The translations under genes and the position numbers were made by a program. A model generated the notes under the pieces. That model worked only from the letters and a program-made list of their open reading frames with translations, did no database searches and was not told the origin of the DNA. This document shows, in pieces, positions 5,133 to 8,293 of a stretch of DNA of 8,293 nt. Origin of the DNA: Clostridia bacterium. Lineage in GTDB: Bacteria; Bacillota; Clostridia; Oscillospirales; CAG-272. Within the stretch, counting starts at the first letter, position 1. Every line of letters starts with the position of its first letter. The DNA is taken from assembly GCA_017540285.1 (NCBI GenBank), contig JAFYBI010000203.1, positions 1 to 8,293 on the forward strand, in the 5' to 3' direction.

Positions 5133-7418
5133 ATGACGAATCTTGTTATCATGGAGTCCCCCACCAAAGCGAGCACCGTCAAGAGCTATCTCGGCTCTTC
5201 CTACAAGGTGGTCGCCTGCAAGGGACATATCCGCGATCTGCCGAAATCGACCCTCGGCATCGACATTGACAAAAACTTCGAAGCGCATTATATCAACATC
5301 CGCGGCAAGGGCGATCTCATCAAGGACCTCAAGAAGGACGTCAAGAACGCGGACCGCGTCTATCTCGCGACGGACCCCGACCGGGAAGGCGAGGCCATCG
5401 CATGGCACCTCGTCAACGCCCTCGACATCCCCGCGCAGAAGATCAAGCGCGTTCCCTTCAACGCCATCACCAAGAGCGTCGTGAAGGAATCGATCAAGAA
5501 GCCGCGCGAGATCGACATGGACGTCGTGAACGCCCAGCAGACCCGCCGCATCCTCGACCGCATCGTCGGCTACAAGCTCTCCCCGTTCCTCTGGAAGACC
5601 GTCAAGAGCGGTCTTTCCGCCGGGCGCGTGCAGTCCGTCGCGACGCGGATCATCGTGGACCGCGAGAATGAGATCCGCGCCTTCCGGCCGGAGGAATTCT
5701 GGACGGTCGAGGCGACGCTCCTCTCCTCCGACGGAAAGCCGTTCGAGGCAAAGTTCTGGGGCAGGGCCGGCGACCGCGACAAAATGCCCCTGCCGGACGA
5801 GGCCTCCGCGAGACGGGTGTACGACGCCGTCGTCGGGAAGCCCTTCCGGGTCGAGGACATCCGTCAGGGCCACCGCACGAAGAATCCCGCGCCGCCCTTC
5901 ACGACCTCCACGCTGCAGCAGGAGGCGTCGCGCCAGCTCAACTTCCAGTCCCAGCGCACCATGCGGGTCGCGCAGGAGCTGTACGAAGGCGTGAACGTCG
6001 GCTCCGAATTCGGCGGCGTGCAGGGTCTCATCACGTATATGAGAACCGACTCCCTCCGCATCGCCGACGAAGCGAGGGACGCGGCGAAGACCTATATCAC
6101 CGGAAAATACGGCGAGGAATACTATCCGAAGACGCCCCGCGTCTACCGCTCCAAGGCGAACGCCCAGGATGCGCACGAGGCGATCCGTCCCTCCGGCGCG
6201 ATGCTCGAGCCGCAGGCCATCCGCAAGCAGCTCACGTCCGACCAGTACCGCCTTTACAAGCTGATCTGGGACCGCTTCATCGCGAGCCAGATGGAATCCG
6301 CGGAGCTCTCGACGGTCCAGACGGACCTGACGGCGGGCGGGTATCTCTTCCGCGCCAGCGGCTACACCGTCAAATTCCCGGGCTACATGGCCCTTTACGA
6401 AGAATCGGTCGACGAAAAGAGCGAGGACGACGAGAAGGCCGCGCGGCTTCCCGCCCTGAAGGCAGGCGAGGATCTCACGGCGCAGTCCGTCACGCCGAAC
6501 CAGCACTTCACCGAGCCGCCGCCGCGCTACACCGAAGCGACGCTCGTGAAGCTGCTCGAAGAAAAGGGCATCGGCCGCCCGAGCACGTTCGCGACCATCA
6601 TCACGACGATCACCGCGCGCGGCTACGTCAAGCGGGAAGGCAAGTCCCTCGTCCCGACGCCGCTCGGAGAGGTCACGACCAAGCTCATGTGCGAGAACTT
6701 CCCGGATATCGTCGACGTCCAGTTCACGGCATCCATGGAGGACAAGCTCGACGACGTCGAAAACGGCAAGGATACCATGGTCGACGTCCTGACGGGCTTC
6801 TGGGGCTCGTTCGAGAAGGAGCTTGCCCGCGCCCAGGAGACCGTCGGCGAGCATGAGGTCGAGGTCCCCGTCGAGGAGACCGACATCATCTGCGAGAAGT
6901 GCGGCAGCCGCATGATCGTCAAGAACGGGCGCTACGGCAAGTTCGCCGCCTGCCCGAACTATCCCGCTTGCAGGAACACCAAGCCGCTGACCAAGTCCGG
7001 CGACGAGCTCGTCGAGAAGAAGGCGGAGATCGCGCCCGAGAAGTGTGAGCTCTGCGGCGCGGACATGATCCTGCGCTCGGGGCGTTACGGCAGCTTTTAT
7101 GCCTGCTCGCGCTATCCGGAATGCAAGAACACCCGTCAGAAGGTGCGCCCGCTCGGCGTGAAGTGCCCGGAATGCGGCGCGGACCTCGTGACGAAATTCG
7201 GAAAGAACCGCTCTGTTTTCTACAGCTGCACGCGTTATCCCGACTGCAAATTCTCCTCATGGGATATGCCCACCGCCGAGACCTGTCCGAAGTGCGGCGG
7301 CATGCTCTACCGCAGAAAGGGCAAGAATCAGCTCGTCTGCAAGAAGGAGGGCTGCGGCTTCAAAAAGGACGCGCCTCCGCTCGAGAATCCGGCGGAATCG
7401 GACGGCAGAGCGGAATAA
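5133..7418 (+). CDS. topA: DNA topoisomerase I (type IA)
   Basis: Relaxes negatively supercoiled DNA by transient single-strand cleavage through a 5'-phosphotyrosine. The product is 761 residues. The TOPRIM domain has LVIMESPTKA (Glu8) and ATDPDREGEAIAWH (Asp81, Asp83, Glu85). Then follow KSGLSAGRVQSVATRII, TTSTLQQEASRQL and the active-site segment TYMRTDSLR with catalytic Tyr302. DAHEAIRPS and the KLLEEKGIGRPSTFATI segment complete the core. The C-terminus carries four Cys4 zinc units: Cys587/590/607/613, 638/641/658/664, 678/681/699/705 and 718/721/736/741. ATG 5133 follows AAGGAAGG (5113-5120) by 12 bases and leaves the standard N-terminus. It sits 66 bases after dprA and 15 bases before trmFO. 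It may be co-transcribed with dprA or served by the internal promoter near 4861. Confidence 0.97.
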   Translation: MTNLVIMESPTKASTVKSYLGSSYKVVACKGHIRDLPKSTLGIDIDKNFEAHYINIRGKGDLIKDLKKDVKNADRVYLATDPDREGEAIAWHLVNALDIPAQKIKRVPFNAITKSVVKESIKKPREIDMDVVNAQQTRRILDRIVGYKLSPFLWKTVKSGLSAGRVQSVATRIIVDRENEIRAFRPEEFWTVEATLLSSDGKPFEAKFWGRAGDRDKMPLPDEASARRVYDAVVGKPFRVEDIRQGHRTKNPAPPFTTSTLQQEASRQLNFQSQRTMRVAQELYEGVNVGSEFGGVQGLITYMRTDSLRIADEARDAAKTYITGKYGEEYYPKTPRVYRSKANAQDAHEAIRPSGAMLEPQAIRKQLTSDQYRLYKLIWDRFIASQMESAELSTVQTDLTAGGYLFRASGYTVKFPGYMALYEESVDEKSEDDEKAARLPALKAGEDLTAQSVTPNQHFTEPPPRYTEATLVKLLEEKGIGRPSTFATIITTITARGYVKREGKSLVPTPLGEVTTKLMCENFPDIVDVQFTASMEDKLDDVENGKDTMVDVLTGFWGSFEKELARAQETVGEHEVEVPVEETDIICEKCGSRMIVKNGRYGKFAACPNYPACRNTKPLTKSGDELVEKKAEIAPEKCELCGADMILRSGRYGSFYACSRYPECKNTRQKVRPLGVKCPECGADLVTKFGKNRSVFYSCTRYPDCKFSSWDMPTAETCPKCGGMLYRRKGKNQLVCKKEGCGFKKDAPPLENPAESDGRAE

Positions 7419-7433
7419 TGCCTGACTGACATC

Positions 7434-8293
7434 ATGAACACGATCAACGTTTACGGGGCGGGGCTTGCCGGCAGCGAGGCCGCATGGCAGGCCGCAAGGC
7501 GCGGGGTCCGCGTCCGTCTCTATGAGATGAAGCCCGCGAAGCGCACGCCGGCTCATCACGCGGACGGCTTTGCGGAGCTCGTCTGCTCGAATTCGCTCCG
7601 GTCGGCGGAGCTGACCAACGGCGCGGGGCTTCTCAAGGAAGAACTGCGCCGGATGGGCTCGCTCATCATGGAGGCCGCCCTGTCCTCGAGAGTGGCGGCG
7701 GGCGGCGCGCTGGCGGTGGACCGCGTGCGCTTCTCGGACTATGTGACGGAGAAGATCCGCTCCTGCCCCCTCATCGAGGTCATCGAAGAAGAAAAGACGG
7801 CGATCCCGGACGACGAGATCACCGTCGTCGCGACCGGCCCCCTGACCACCGAAGGGCTCGCCGCGGAGATCTCCCGCCGCATCGGGGGGAAGAGCCTCTA
7901 TTTCTACGACGCGGCCGCGCCGATCGTCGACTTCGAATCGATCGACATGACGAAGGCGTTTTTTGCCTCGCGCTATGAAAAGGGCGGCGCGGACTACATC
8001 AACTGTCCCTTCACCGAAGCGGCGTACAAGGCGTTTTATGCGGCGCTCCTTTCGGCAGAGGAAGCCGAGCTGCACGACTTCGAAAAGGGAGACCGGCTGA
8101 AGGTCTTCGAGGGCTGCATGCCCGTCGAGGTCATGGCGCGGCGGGGCGAGGACACCCTTCGCTTCGGTCCGATGAAGCCCGTCGGCATCCGCCATCCCGA
8201 AACGGGGGAGGAGTATTACGCCGTCGTCCAGCTGCGGCGCGAGAACGAGGCGGGGTCGATGTACAACCTCGTCGGCTTCCAGACCCACCTGAC
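7434..8293 (+). CDS. trmFO: Methylenetetrahydrofolate-tRNA (uracil-54-C5)-methyltransferase TrmFO, 3' end outside window
   Basis: An FAD- and folate-dependent enzyme that makes 5-methyluridine at position 54 in the T-loop of tRNAs, using methylenetetrahydrofolate instead of SAM. The first 286 codons are present, about two-thirds of the usual 435-460, and the frame runs off the right edge uninterrupted. The N-terminus has the FAD-binding VYGAGLAGSEAAWQAARRG (Gly8, Gly10, Gly13), then EMKPAKRTPAHH. Cys51 in ELVCSNSLRSAEL and Cys228 in FEGCMPVEVMARRG correspond to the two conserved cysteines of the family (Cys53 and Cys226 in Bacillus subtilis). RFGPMKPVGI and the NLVGFQTHL segment are also typical. 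No clear Shine-Dalgarno site precedes the ATG, 15 bases after topA's stop, suggesting translational coupling. In Bacillus the following genes are xerC/codV, clpQ (hslV), clpY and codY. Confidence 0.97.
   Translation, partial: MNTINVYGAGLAGSEAAWQAARRGVRVRLYEMKPAKRTPAHHADGFAELVCSNSLRSAELTNGAGLLKEELRRMGSLIMEAALSSRVAAGGALAVDRVRFSDYVTEKIRSCPLIEVIEEEKTAIPDDEITVVATGPLTTEGLAAEISRRIGGKSLYFYDAAAPIVDFESIDMTKAFFASRYEKGGADYINCPFTEAAYKAFYAALLSAEEAELHDFEKGDRLKVFEGCMPVEVMARRGEDTLRFGPMKPVGIRHPETGEEYYAVVQLRRENEAGSMYNLVGFQTHL

Noticed and set aside
3327..6854. A 1175-codon open frame on the minus strand opposite dprA and topA
   Set aside because: It lies antisense to two clear genes with intact family motifs. 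It has the Arg/Asp/Gly/Val/Leu-rich composition of a high-GC shadow frame and no recognisable domain.
7257..8288. A 343-codon minus-strand open frame opposite trmFO
   Set aside because: Antisense shadow of trmFO, caused by high third-position GC; no domain or ribosome binding site seen.
1..8293. CRISPR arrays, phage genes, toxin-antitoxin or defence systems
   Set aside because: No regularly spaced direct repeats and no coding region beyond the eight identified genes, all of which have recognised families.

Overview
The window is a compact, high-GC (about 60% by eye) chromosomal segment from a Gram-positive bacterium, most likely a gut-type Clostridia member (Oscillospirales-like). Three things point there: the Firmicutes gene order dprA-topA-trmFO, an infC-rpmI-rplT operon preceded by a transcription attenuator, and purine-rich Shine-Dalgarno sites. 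The lineage call is inference.

Layout: positions 1-251 hold no convincing gene. They are packed with perfect hairpins and flanked by a 9/10 inverted repeat, so I read them as a palindromic, MITE-like intergenic element. Positions 274-1128 (minus strand) encode a YitT-family membrane protein. Positions 1129-1468 hold divergent promoters and a long infC leader. The leader carries a perfect consensus promoter, an intrinsic terminator ahead of infC, and an upstream 8-nt copy of the terminator's right arm that could form an antiterminator, as expected for an L20-type leader. Positions 1469-2652 are infC (start codon ATT), rpmI and rplT, closed by an intrinsic terminator at 2665-2698. Positions 2710-3546 encode a TrmH/SpoU rRNA methyltransferase, 3597-5066 a long DprA, 5133-7418 DNA topoisomerase I, and 7434 to the right edge most of TrmFO.

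The plus-strand genes are housekeeping functions: translation initiation, large-subunit ribosomal proteins, rRNA and tRNA modification, DNA uptake/recombination and DNA supercoiling. I see no new multi-gene system such as defence, biosynthesis or CRISPR. The points most worth a second look are the left-edge palindromic element, the leader's attenuator logic, and the AT-rich island with a promoter-like sequence inside the unusually long DprA linker.
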